From: Trichocladium uniseriatum
Lineage: Eukaryota; Ascomycota; Sordariomycetes; Sordariales; Chaetomiaceae
Direction of reading: 5' to 3'
NCBI GenBank assembly: GCA_017139535.1
Contig: WOUO01000009.1
Span: forward strand, 62,001 to 126,000
Length of the DNA: 64,000 nucleotides
The notes under the pieces were generated by a model. It was not told the origin of the DNA and did not search any database. It worked only from the letters and a program-made list of their open reading frames with translations. The translations under genes were made by a program, and so were the position numbers. Shown piece after piece: positions 1-10,000 of the stretch. The stretch's first letter is position 1, and every line of letters begins with the position of its first letter.

Positions 1-266
1 GACTTCAAGGAGATCACTCGAACGGACAACGACGCACATCGGGAGGACTGTCCATTTCACACAAACAATCTGCCATAACAGTGCGATATGCTATCCAAAC
101 TGGGAACTGACTTGATCTGGCTCAAAATAAGAACGGTACCTCGTATTGCTAGTGACTAGTGACTCTCAAACAAAGATGGCATTCCCGCCCCCCTTCTAGC
201 CTCACCTATTTCCGGACCCTCTAGCTGACTCACAACGTCCTGTTTCCTGAACAACACCAGTACTCC

Positions 267-1924
267 TCATTCTTCACTCATCAGTGCCCTGAGGCGTTTA
301 TGCTGTGCCGAAGAAACCTCCACATGAGGCGCGAGACGCGCCATAGGCTGTTCCGATTCCTCTCGAGCCATGGCTTCAGACGCCGCTCGTTTCCGAGCCC
401 CAGCAGGGCCCCTCGAGATCACCCACCCCTTCTCCAGTATCACCTTCTTCACCTCCCCACGCGTCCCCGCCTTGACCTTTGTCAACGCACCAAAGGGAAT
501 ACACGCAATGTCCCCCCGTTTACCCCCAGTCTCGGTGTTGTCTTCGTGGTCGATCACACTGAGCCAGAGCCCGGCCCCGAGCGCGCGCGTCTCGTTATCG
601 CAGCCGGGCTCACCCCATTTCTTGGCGTCGCGTGAGGGCACTTCGATCTTGTAGTTGCCGGCGTATCGTCTCATGGCCAATTTCAGGTGGACGGCTGCCT
701 CGCAGATGGCTGACATTTGTTGCCTGACTCTGGTTTCGTCGCGGGTGAGGCCGCGCTTTACTATCAGCGACAGTGTCTCCAGGATCTCCTCTGTGATGCC
801 CTCGACGTGGCGCGGGATGTCTCTCAGTGGGGCTGTTGTGTCGAGGGTTGTGGCCCTCCAGGAGACGAGGGTTGCATCGTCGACTGGGATACTGGGTTAA
901 CAAAGATAATTTGACAGTATAGCAAAAAAGTAGGCTGCTTACCTCGCCGCGCTTCAAGCTCTCTCTCTAACGAGCGGAGATGGGCTTCCGCAGTGGAAAT
1001 TGGGTGTTCGCCGCTCTTGATGAAGGCCTGGAGACCAAAGACGCGTAGACCGGGCCGTAGGATGCGTCGATACAACAGGTAGAAGATCTGTGCCATGACT
1101 CGTCGCTTTCGTTGATGACGGCTCGCATCATTCCAGATCCGGGGGTGGCAGAAACTGTCCACATCTTCGGGGACGTCGGGAAGGGGGCCTAGCTGAAGTG
1201 AAGAGCTTCTGGCGAAGTCGAGGATCGAGTCCCTCAGGCCTAGAAACGCATCTTTGACGACCTTGTCAGGGTCCTCCTGCATCCCGCCCTTGTTTTGTGC
1301 TTCAAGCTGCATGGCATACTCTTCCATCTCCAATCGCGCTTCTGCGAGTTGTTCCGCCGCCATTGCCGCTCTCATGGTTTCGAACTGCAGGTCCGATTCC
1401 ATGCTCACGATATGTTCGTGGTCTGCCTTCCTTTCCTTCGCCATGCGTTCGACCGCGAGGCGGTACTTCATTTCTAAATTAGCCTTCTCAGCGGCATGGA
1501 CTGTCTCTAGGCGTTCTATCATGGCGGTATCAGTAGGCCGGTCGAGGATTGTGTCCATGTGCTCCGTGAGCTGCTCCGACAGCTGCTCCGACATCTTGTC
1601 CACCGATTTGGCCAGCTTCCGTACGCTGTCGTTCACATTATGAAACTCGAGCCGAAGAACGCTAAAGTTGTGGTCTACTCTGGATTCGATCGCCTTCATA
1701 TACGTCGCGTCGCCTCCGGTATCCGAAGACAGACTGGCACCTCCTCGCAATGTTCCCGAGTACTTTTGTGCAGACATCGAAGAAGTTAGAGAACGAGCGT
1801 TCCGTCGAAGGCCCCATGTGTTGCTCAGGAAGCCGTGGCGTGTTAGTCTTCGTCGCTGAAGGCCACGCGGAGCTGGGTTAGGAGGAAAGAACGGGGTTAA
1901 TTTGATCATGTCGTTTCCCTCCAT
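267..1924 (-). CDS. Hypothetical coiled-coil protein (2 exons, about 532 aa)
   Basis: Two exons, 1924..943 and 883..267, flank a 59-nt intron (donor GTAAGC, acceptor CCAG). The frame is continuous across the junction, which is the main support. The N-terminal 70 residues are basic and Ser/Arg-rich. Residues about 75-210 are charged and heptad-like, with many E, K, M and A, and should form a coiled coil. The second exon encodes a compact mixed region with no motif I recognise. A later start, Met at 1909, is possible. I do not recognise the family, and neighbours give no hint of function. Confidence 0.7.
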
Positions 1925-1981
1925 TGGATGAGCTATTCAGAGCTGCTGCTGGCACCTCGGGCAACTCGGGAAGATGCCTTC

Positions 1982-2374
1982 TCAAGATTGGTCAGGGCTG
2001 CATGGCTGAGGTTGTATCGATTTGGTGGACAAAGGGAGTTCTTTTGGTCCATCGGGTTGGTTGCGCGTCTTTGACAAAGAGCAGTTACCGGACTTAGCAA
2101 CCGAGCTGTTGAATCCACGGGCTGAACCAATTACTAGGTGGGCAACAAAGATGAGCCGAGGGAAGGGTTTCGAAAGATTTTTTTGTTTGAGCTTGGGCCG
2201 AGTGGGTGTATTATCTTGTCCTTTCCTTTCCGGTTTCCTCTCTTCTCTTTGATCAGATTTCGCATGGTACACCACCGATCGAGAGGCAACCGACACAGTC
2301 TGAAAGGGTTTGGCCTTTGTTGAAGCAGTAGCAAACACAGCAACTGAACGGATGGTTGATACTTGGGACAACAT
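1982..2374 (-). CDS. Possible small mitochondrial-type protein (130 aa)
   Basis: An uninterrupted frame starts at Met 2374. Its first 40 residues are rich in S, A, V, T, R and K and contain no acidic residue, as in a mitochondrial presequence. A very basic middle (KPERKGQ-like) and a polar tail follow. The stop lies only about 57 bp before the start of the next gene on the same strand, so it could also be a 5' exon or leader of that gene. No family is recognised. This is weak support, from composition and an open frame only. Confidence 0.3.
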   Translation of the reverse strand: MLSQVSTIRSVAVFATASTKAKPFQTVSVASRSVVYHAKSDQREERKPERKGQDNTPTRPKLKQKNLSKPFPRLIFVAHLVIGSARGFNSSVAKSGNCSLSKTRNQPDGPKELPLSTKSIQPQPCSPDQS

Positions 2375-2547
2375 GGTGCTAAACAATGGCTTTGTTATTA
2401 ATCCGGTCGTACAATTGCATTCTCTGGGGTCGTCTTCGCCATGGTTAATGCTCTCATATTTAAGATGACCCATAAATGTGGCCTCATCAACCGGAACGTA
2501 CTCCAAAAACCCAACGATGTCGAAAAACACCTGAATCTTGCACCAAG

Positions 2548-2913
2548 ATGGATCATCACCAAGTTGGTGGGCATACTGCTACCGTTGACGAGATCCAGAG
2601 AATGGGAGCAGACGTAAAAGAGGACCTTGTCATAGCCATGTCTGATCTCAACACTCTGATGGAACGGTTCAATGACGGCCTCAAGACACTAGTGATGTGT
2701 ACGAAGGAGTCAACTGCGGGGGTTTCTGTGCAAGACTATTATCTTTCCGGCGACATTATGTCCGAAATCGGCACTGTGGAACGTAGCTTGGTCGCTATTG
2801 AGGAACAGGCGGGGGAGATTGGAGTTTTTATGGAAATGCTATTGGCAGTATATGGGGAAATACGCCCATTCGTCGAGAAGGCAAAGCTGTTGAATGAGCG
2901 TCTCCGCCAGTGA
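2548..2913 (+). CDS. Small helical hypothetical protein (121 aa)
   Basis: Single exon. I chose the ATG at 2548 (MDHHQV) rather than the in-frame ATG at 2476, because the intervening residues look like translated 5' leader. The protein is acidic to neutral and almost entirely predicted helix (runs such as DLNTLMERFNDGL and EEQAGEIGVFMEMLLAVYG), with no signal peptide or cysteine pattern. It diverges from the minus-strand frame at 1982..2374, with about 170 bp between the starts. No function can be assigned. Confidence 0.5.
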   Translation: MDHHQVGGHTATVDEIQRMGADVKEDLVIAMSDLNTLMERFNDGLKTLVMCTKESTAGVSVQDYYLSGDIMSEIGTVERSLVAIEEQAGEIGVFMEMLLAVYGEIRPFVEKAKLLNERLRQ

Positions 2914-3431
2914 GTTCTCGTAAGGAATGGCATCCACATTGTAGACTTACACAGATTGTAATTAGATTCTTATCGTAACGTGAATAAACAGACCATTACC
3001 TGAAGCCTGAGACCCGAAATTTTATTGCAATACATCCTCGAATAAAATCTCAATTCGAGACTCGAGTCGCTAGGGTGAGATAAAAGGCCAAGAGTGAGGC
3101 TGGGTGTTAGGCGGTGAGAGCCTGCGGCCTAGATGGCAGCCTTCCCGAGTTCTCATCGACGGCAAGGCTTGTCACATGTGTAACGTAAGGCACACATCAA
3201 AAAAGTGTTAGGCAGCAGTTCAAAGTTTGGATGAAGCTAATAAATGAAACGCGTGTGCTGCTCACTTTCCGGGCTAACTTTTTAGGTGCTTCGTCATGTA
3301 GCGCCAGTCGCCTTCTGACACTTCTTTTCAACTTTTCTTCTCCCCGTCAATCCGGGTGTCATTGATGACGACGATAGAAAATATTAGATCGAACCGACAG
3401 TCCACTTTCAACGCCATAACAATCAAGACCG
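2914..3431. other. Gene-free spacer upstream of the SH3 gene
   Basis: About 520 bp with no credible coding frame. It holds the terminator side of the small helical protein gene and the promoter side of the SH3 gene. No clear TATA box or repeat is seen. Confidence 0.5.
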
Positions 3432-4153
3432 ATGACGTATGAGTTCACAACTTTTGGGATGGCGGACCATGTCGTCCCGGAAACAGCGGCGTCGCTCCAC
3501 ATCCGCATCAACGTTCACAGAAACCTATCCATTCTCTTTGTAGACAGGAACCTTGCCAGCGCGTCTCAGTATGATGCTCTCTCTGAGCGTGCTCGCCTTC
3601 GACCAAGCACCAACCACACCGGTTCCGGCGTCACGAGCCACCGTGACCCAAACTTGCGTGAAGAAGCTCTAGCCGAACCCCTCGACACACTCACCACAAT
3701 CGATACTACGACCCTCCCAGCAAAGGGCATCCAGCGATCCGAGAGGGAGCTCAAGAAACTGCTCGTCTCTGACCCAGTCCCAGACTCTGAGCCTCAGGTC
3801 CCAGACCCTACATCCACTCCCGCCAAACCCAACGCAGAGACAGACGCAGAGCCCAAAGCACGCATCATATACGCCTTCAAGAGAGAAGCAGATAACGAGC
3901 TCACTGTCGAAGTGGGCGAGACGGTGAATATTGTCCAGAAGGGTGATCATGGTCAGTCGGCTCCTTGAACAGCCGCATTCTCTCTGTCAGGACTAATACT
4001 GTTAACGTGGCGGTGCTAACGTGTTGTGTTCCCTTGTCAACAGGCTGGTGGCTTGTGGGGAATTCCCGAGGAGAGCTTGGCTGGGTGCCGGCTGGTTACC
4101 TTCATGAACTGATTAACTGGCGGCGAGGGCAGCGGAAGGGTGGCAGAGACTAA
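3432..4153 (+). CDS. Small protein with a C-terminal SH3 domain (2 exons, 209 aa)
   Basis: Exons 3432..3951 and 4044..4153 flank a 92-nt intron (GTCAGT...CAACAG) that splits the SH3 domain. Residues about 1-140 are polar, with a Pro/Asp/Glu-rich stretch that looks disordered. Residues about 143-198 are a full SH3 fold: the ALYDF-like start reads RIIYAFKREADNELTVEVGE, the Trp pair reads GWWLVGN, and the end reads GELGWVPAGYLHEL. SH3 domains bind proline-rich peptides in actin, endocytic and signalling adaptors. The partner here is unknown. The domain call is firm; the exact start (Met 3432 or the next Met) is not. Confidence 0.85.
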
Positions 4154-4332
4154 GGGGATGGGGATGGTAGTTTGGTGGGTGTTGGAGAGAGTTTTGCAAC
4201 CCAAAGTCCAAGGAAGCTTGTACTTGTGTCCCTTCCATTGGAATGCTTCGCCATGTCAGGGTTACTCTGAGTCTCTCTAGTCTAGATAATACATGCGACG
4301 TAGAGATTGTGATTAGGGCCTGTCTGGAACTA

Positions 4333-6896
4333 CTAGTAAACCAGCTCATCAGCTTCAAGCTCTGGTTCAGGCTGGACAGAACTCAAGGGCTTGGCGCCTT
4401 TGCCCTTCTTCTTCTTCTTGCTCTTCGTTAAGACCGAAAGCTCCCCGAGATCCCCCGCCGGTTTTTGTGCATCATCATCAGGGGTCTGCAAATAGTGGTT
4501 GTCCAAACTCTTAAGGGCGGTGTCAGAATGGTCGGGTGTCTTAGCAGCAGACACAAAGACCGAATCTAGAACGCGTCAGATAGGCCATGACAACGGATCA
4601 ATCCTGTTCTTACCTCCGCTGACCCTGAAGCCTACGAACTGTTTGCATGTATCCAGGCCACTCCGCAGGACCTCGATCTGCTTGGTCAGCTGCTCACGCT
4701 CGGCGCGGGTTTCTTTAGACTCCCCCGCAATGCGAGCAACTCGGTCAGGAGGCATGTCGTAGACGGACATGGGGGACAAGATGTTGTCCAGGGCGGAGAT
4801 CAGCTTAGCCTCGATTACCTCGACGGCCACGTCATCGATGAATCGCTTCAACGCAACCTGCCATCCCCAAGGAGTCAGCAAGAAAGGCAAAAATATCGGC
4901 GCAGTGTCATTTCTTTTTGGGACTATGCCATGACGGCTAGCGAGGTCCATTAGGGGATGAGATGGTGCGGCAAATAACGGTTGGGAGGGAAAAAAAGAAC
5001 GAGAAAAAAAATTACAAGACTGACCTTGTAGTAGGCATCCAGACAGTCCAGGGCCTCGTTGGCGGCAAAAAGCTTCGTGTCCTGCTCACTGGGCCCGGGC
5101 CACGCCAGACTTTTGGCAAGTTTTGAGAGATTGTAGTAACCGTTGACATGATGTTGTTGTCCAAGGGTACTGACATTGAAGAAGCCCTTCAGGATTTCCT
5201 CGGGGCTCCTTGTGCATCGGTCGCGGCGCACTTTCTCCAGCGCCTCAGTGAAATCCCGATTGTACGTGATGGGCGTTCCATGCTGGTGCGGGTTCAGCAA
5301 CTCGGTGGTCTTGTCGCGCATATCATTCAGGATACCCTTCATCGCTGGCCCAAAGACCTCGCGGTTGAGAGCTTTGGCGGTGGACGCATTCGTGACATGT
5401 GCAATGACGAGGTGGATGAAACTGGATGCAGCGTTCCACACCTTGCTGACGTGCTGACGGGCGATGGCCTCCCATGGCCGCGATTGCTCAAGGAACAAAT
5501 CAGCCACTATCATTGGGTTGGAGGTGCCAGGTAACTCGCAGCCCCGGGTCCGGCGCATCAAGAACTCCACATGGCTGATGAAGTCGTCTCTGGTGATGCT
5601 GATCACGCCGCGGGAACTGGCCGACGGGAGCGTTGACGCCTCTCCTGGGACTTCAATCTCCCGGTAGTGACCACGGGCCGAGATTTCGGAGGCGAAATCC
5701 TCATTGAGGTTCTGGATGACGGCCCTGATGCGCTGCTCATATCCCTCCTCGGTCTTGGCGTCGACGAAAAAAGTGTTGTGGTAGTTCCCACTGACGGACG
5801 TCTTGACCAACGACTGGAACTCCTGGCTCAGGTGAAGCAGGAATCGGCGCTGCTCATCTGGGCTGGTCCGCGGTTCCCCGAGTGTCTCGAGTCGACGGTG
5901 GCAGGATTTGTACTTGCTCTGAATCTCCTGCAACAAGCTGGGGAGTTCGGAGGCAATCTGCTGGAGAAGGACCTTGCTGAGGCGGCTGCGGAGCCTGTCA
6001 ATCCCGAGAGAGGCGAGGGGGAGCTCAGTCCACACCCCCGAAGCCAGGAATCTAGCCTCCTCGGCATCCCGCTCGGAAAGAGACCAAGACCCCTTTTCAG
6101 AGTCCATATTCTTCAACACATGCCAGCCATGGAGAAATTCGACCTGCTGGTTCTTGGCGAGGGACACGTATTGGGACTCGCTCTCGGAGCTGGCGGTCAA
6201 GGTGTCGGGCTTTGTGATGACGCCCAAGGTCCGGGTACCACTCGTGTCTGCCTCCCTGGCCAGCTTTAGGACCACCTGGTTGGCAAAGTCGTTTTTGGCC
6301 GAGACCACGGCAAGGATGATGCATCTCGGTTCCTTCATGTAGGATTTGACGACATCCCTGATGAGCTCCACATCAGAGCTTGTCTGGGTCTTGGTCTCGG
6401 AATGAATGAGGCCGGGGAGGTCGACGATGGTGAGGTGAGGACGGTCAGGGCCGGTGATCTCAATGCGAAGGATGTCCTTTGCAAAGGCCTTGCCGTGTGG
6501 CGTGATGCCCAGGGCGAACTGTGCGCTCTCAATGAGCTTGGGAAGGTCATCGAACCCGGCCAGTTCCTCTCGGAAGCCGCGGAGAGCCTTCTGCTCAGAC
6601 TCGGCGCGAGACTCGTGAGGAATGATGGAGACGGTGGCGCTGAGGTGGGATGCCCTGCGCAGAACGACCTCGGTGGGGAAACGTGTGCACAAGTTGCTCT
6701 TAACGGGAAAGGACACGCCCGAGAGAGCTTCGAGGACAGAACTCTTGCCGGATGACTGGTCGCCACAGACGATAATTTGTGGGAGAGAGACATAGTTGTT
6801 GATGCCTTGCAGACGGAGCTGATCAATTGAGTCCAAGAGGGCGAGTTGGTCCTTGGAGCAGAGCCTGCTCAAGGCATCACTCGCGAAGGTGACCAT
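4333..6896 (-). CDS. Dynamin-family large GTPase (3 exons, about 782 aa)
   Basis: Exons are 6896..5025, 4857..4614 and 4565..4333, with introns of 167 and 48 nt and all phases agreeing. The GTPase motifs are G1 GDQSSGKS (45-52), the switch Thr in RFPTEV (about 75), G3 DLPG (159-162) and G4 TKPD (228-231). The middle/stalk region follows. A GED-like helix lies in exon 2, with an R-arginine finger-like REQLTKQIEVLRSGL end. No PH or proline-rich domain is present, so it belongs to the Mx/Vps1-like fungal dynamins, enzymes that oligomerise on membranes and use GTP to remodel or cut them. The last exon adds a polar tail with a six-lysine cluster (KSKKKKKGKGAK) and an acidic end not typical of classical dynamins. 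Function beyond membrane GTPase is not resolved. Confidence 0.93.
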
Positions 6897-8584
6897 GATT
6901 TCGATGGCAAATCAGTATAGATGACAAGATGGGGGTGGGGAAGTAATGAAGCCCCCGATCGTTCAGGGGGTCGTGAGGAATGGCGAAGATGTCTTCAACA
7001 TTGAACTGTCGGTGTGTGGAAGTGAAGTTGACAGAGGGACAGAACGGAGGCTGGTTGGATCAATTTAAGTCCCCCGAGAGCCCAGCAATGTGCGCGGTAG
7101 GATTATGCCTAAGAGAGGCAGAAAGCGATAATGTTGGTTGCTCATTCGCCGGGGCCGCTGACCGGGCCGCCGCAGGCAAACTACGGCGCGTTGGGGCAAG
7201 GAACTGTAGGCCTCACTGCCGCTGGCCAATCGTACCTACCTGTTGTTGTCCACACTCTGGTGGCACTGGGGTGAATTTTCAAGTGTTGGGGTCAAGCGAC
7301 GCTCACAATCCGTAGGTAGGTATTTCACTAACCGACCTGTTATGGAAGTCTCTACATACCTAGGGTATGGCAAGGGCATTCTATGAACAGTGGTAGCTCG
7401 GTCTAGAACGACTTGTAAGGCTGCAACGGGGGGGTCGCCGTCGACCTAGGGATCTGTAATATTATCCGTTTGCTCTGGCTGCTTGAACAGCCCAATGAGC
7501 GCTGTTTTGCGGTTTTTTGCTGTCAGCCTTATCACTGATCCAGGGGGGTGATCGCTCACCAATACGGCTTTTCGCAGCTCGTCCTCGTCTTTTTGTCATT
7601 TGCAAACGAAATCCACGGGAGCATCCAGGCCCCGGCAGGGATGCGATCTCTACGGCCACATCACGTGAGGTTCTAAGTCCCATGAAGACCAAGATGGACA
7701 GCAGATCTTCAACGACTTCTTGTGAATTCAAACGCTAATTAAGCATTGCGCCATTACGGAGGCAAGAGTCGAATAAACCAGCCATAACCAGAAGTTATTA
7801 AAAGCATATAATCTACATGGCTGTGCTGCAAGTTTTGTTCAAGCCCGATGAGGTGGCGGTTGATGGGGATGAGACGAGACAAGACAGTGTGGCAATTCAT
7901 GGTGGTGCAACTCGAGGTCTACATGGTCCTGTTTGACTTTGGCGACTAATAAAAGAATATGTCCCGGACATGGTTGTTGCAAGAAACTCTCAGATTTTGG
8001 AAACAAATCTTGAAGTGATGATGGCGTCATGGACTGTGCGTATGGTGAAAACAAGCAGACATGACCCTGCCCCCGGTCACTCGACGTTGATAGAAAAGAA
8101 TATGCTGCACGTTCCATTTAGTTCTCATCCATCCTGGGCATCTTTGGCCGGCTTTGTCCATGCCACAGCCTCAGATTCCTGGTTCCGACCATCAGATGCT
8201 GGGATGTTTTGTGCTCGCCCCGGCTTGCATGCAGAGACATTTTGTGGCGTGTAGAAAGTATGCTATTGGCCATATGCAGCTGGGATATTACTGTGTAACA
8301 ACGGGATTGGCTGCATGGCATTTTTGTCTTGACAGGGACCGGAAACCCTCCGAAACTCAATCCCTCAATCTCTAATTGGTCCGAACCGTGAGTTCGAGAG
8401 AGTGTCATGGCTGAGGGCTGCCTCTTGGGGCGGCCTTCCTGGTCGGAATCATGGACGAGGCGCTACTCGGACGCAGAGTATAAAGGGAGACAGATGGATT
8501 CCAAGCAGTGGCCGCTTAGAGTCTATTTCTTGTCCAGATACGATCAGATTTATTATTCATCAGCCATAACTTCAACTTTTTATC
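6897..8584. other. Long gene-free region between dynamin and cytochrome b561 genes
   Basis: About 1.7 kb between divergently transcribed genes, so it holds both promoters. Short frames here have no recognisable protein character. A TATAAA hexamer at 8479..8484 lies about 100 bp before the b561 start. A gtaggtaggta run at about 7313-7323 recurs in other spacers of this window. Confidence 0.5.
8479..8484 (+). promoter_or_regulatory. Candidate TATA box of the cytochrome b561 gene
   Basis: TATAAA in a GC-rich context, 101 bp upstream of the ATG at 8585 and on the same strand. This is a plausible core promoter position, seen by eye only. Confidence 0.4.
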
Positions 8585-9297
8585 ATGGCATCACAGACAC
8601 CGCCAGGACGATCGACTAGCCCACCGGGTTCGAATATCATCTTTCAAGACCTCCCCAAACTGCCATCTCTTGCCACGGCCCATGGAACCGTCATGGGTCT
8701 CGCTTTTATCGTCGTGATGCCCCTCGGCGTCTTTCTCATCCGGTTCGTCAGATCCAAAAACAGTGTCTGGATCCACGCGGCTTGCCAGCTCTTGGGCCTG
8801 GCACTCATGGTGACGGGTCTGGCGACGGGAATACGCATGGCAAAGATTATCGATCGGGTACGTTTGCCGTTTCCTTGTGTCATCCCTTTTTGTGTCACCC
8901 CTTTTTCTTTGTCCCCCCGTTCTGAGCTTTGGACTGACAGACATTGGAACAGTTACATAACAATGCACACACGATCCTGGGGACGATAGTTGTCGCTGCT
9001 CTCCTTTTACAGCCATTCCTTGGGTACATACACCACCGACGATACCTCTCGACGCAGAAGCGAACGGCCTGGACTCACCTCCATGTGTGGTACGGCCGCC
9101 TCCTGATCCTGTTGGGGATAGTCAACGGAGGGCTGGGGCTTCAACTAGCATCTGGCACCCCTGCGCACAGCAGACCGGGGATGATTGTCTATTCCGTCCT
9201 TGCTGGGGTTGTAGGGACGGCGCTGCTTGCGTTAATTGTGTCGTCCATCGTCATGCCTAAAAGGGGGTCAGAAAGAAAGGGGGAACAAAAGGGTTAG
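8585..9297 (+). CDS. Membrane cytochrome b561-domain protein (2 exons, 209 aa)
   Basis: Exons 8585..8857 and 8941..9297 flank an 83-nt intron (GTACGT...GACAG, phase 0). After a short N-terminus come five to six hydrophobic helices. The heme-binding histidines of the b561 family are in place: H33 (TAHGTVMG), H64 (WIHAACQ), H101 (NNAHTILG) and H137/H139 (HLHVWYGR), followed by the usual INGGLGLQLA helix. Family members pass electrons across membranes. The fungal set is often fused to an extracellular DOMON domain like that of cellobiose dehydrogenase, and that domain is absent here. The tail after the last helix is short and basic. The next gene downstream on the same strand is a secreted GMC flavoenzyme, a possible redox partner (inference). 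Confidence 0.92.
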
Positions 9298-10000
9298 GGT
9301 ACAGCAGCCTGAGCTGCTTGCCTGCCACGGCCTTACGGATATTAGTGCTCCTACTAGCTTGGGCTCGAAAATAGGAGATTGATGACTGCGGGGTGCCTTG
9401 AAATTTCAAAAATTGTTTTGTTCTCCGCATCTTCAACGCTCTGCTCCACATCCAATTTCCAACTGCCGGTGGCAACCCCTGATACCTCCATCCTACATGT
9501 CCATTGGACTCTTGGAGATATCCGTACAAGATCAGGACCATGCATACAAGCTCTTTCTCCCACTCGCCCCGTCCACCAATACTTCGCACTTCATACCGCA
9601 GTTTGTCCCTAGGAAACATGTGAAAATGGGAGGGGAGATGCCAAGCTGTTTCATGTAACCTCCTCAATTACCCCGCCAGAAAGGGGAATTGCATCCTTTC
9701 GTTTTTGGCAAAGCTGCGAGCGGCGATCCCACAAAACCCCGCAAATAGTCAAGATTCTGGGGCCCGTCGCCCGTTTCCGCGGTCGGGGTGACGGAGAGAT
9801 GGCCGATCCTGGCCGCTTCGGCGAGATATCAAAATGAGGATGGGCCGCGAGAGAGCTTTGGGGAATCCGCAGGCAGGCGGCACAGGTGGCAGTTCTCACA
9901 AGTCAAAAGCTGCTGCCCTTCAGCCACCATTCTCGGCCCAATCGAACCCAGTGTCTCACTCTTGGTACCGACACTTGGTAATAACTTTATCTTTGACGCA
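9298..10000. other. Spacer upstream of the GMC oxidoreductase gene
   Basis: About 700 bp. The GMC frame is open back to 9788, but the ATG at 10001 alone gives a signal peptide, so this is taken as leader and promoter. A CCGCGG palindrome lies at about 9777. No other gene is supported. Confidence 0.5.
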
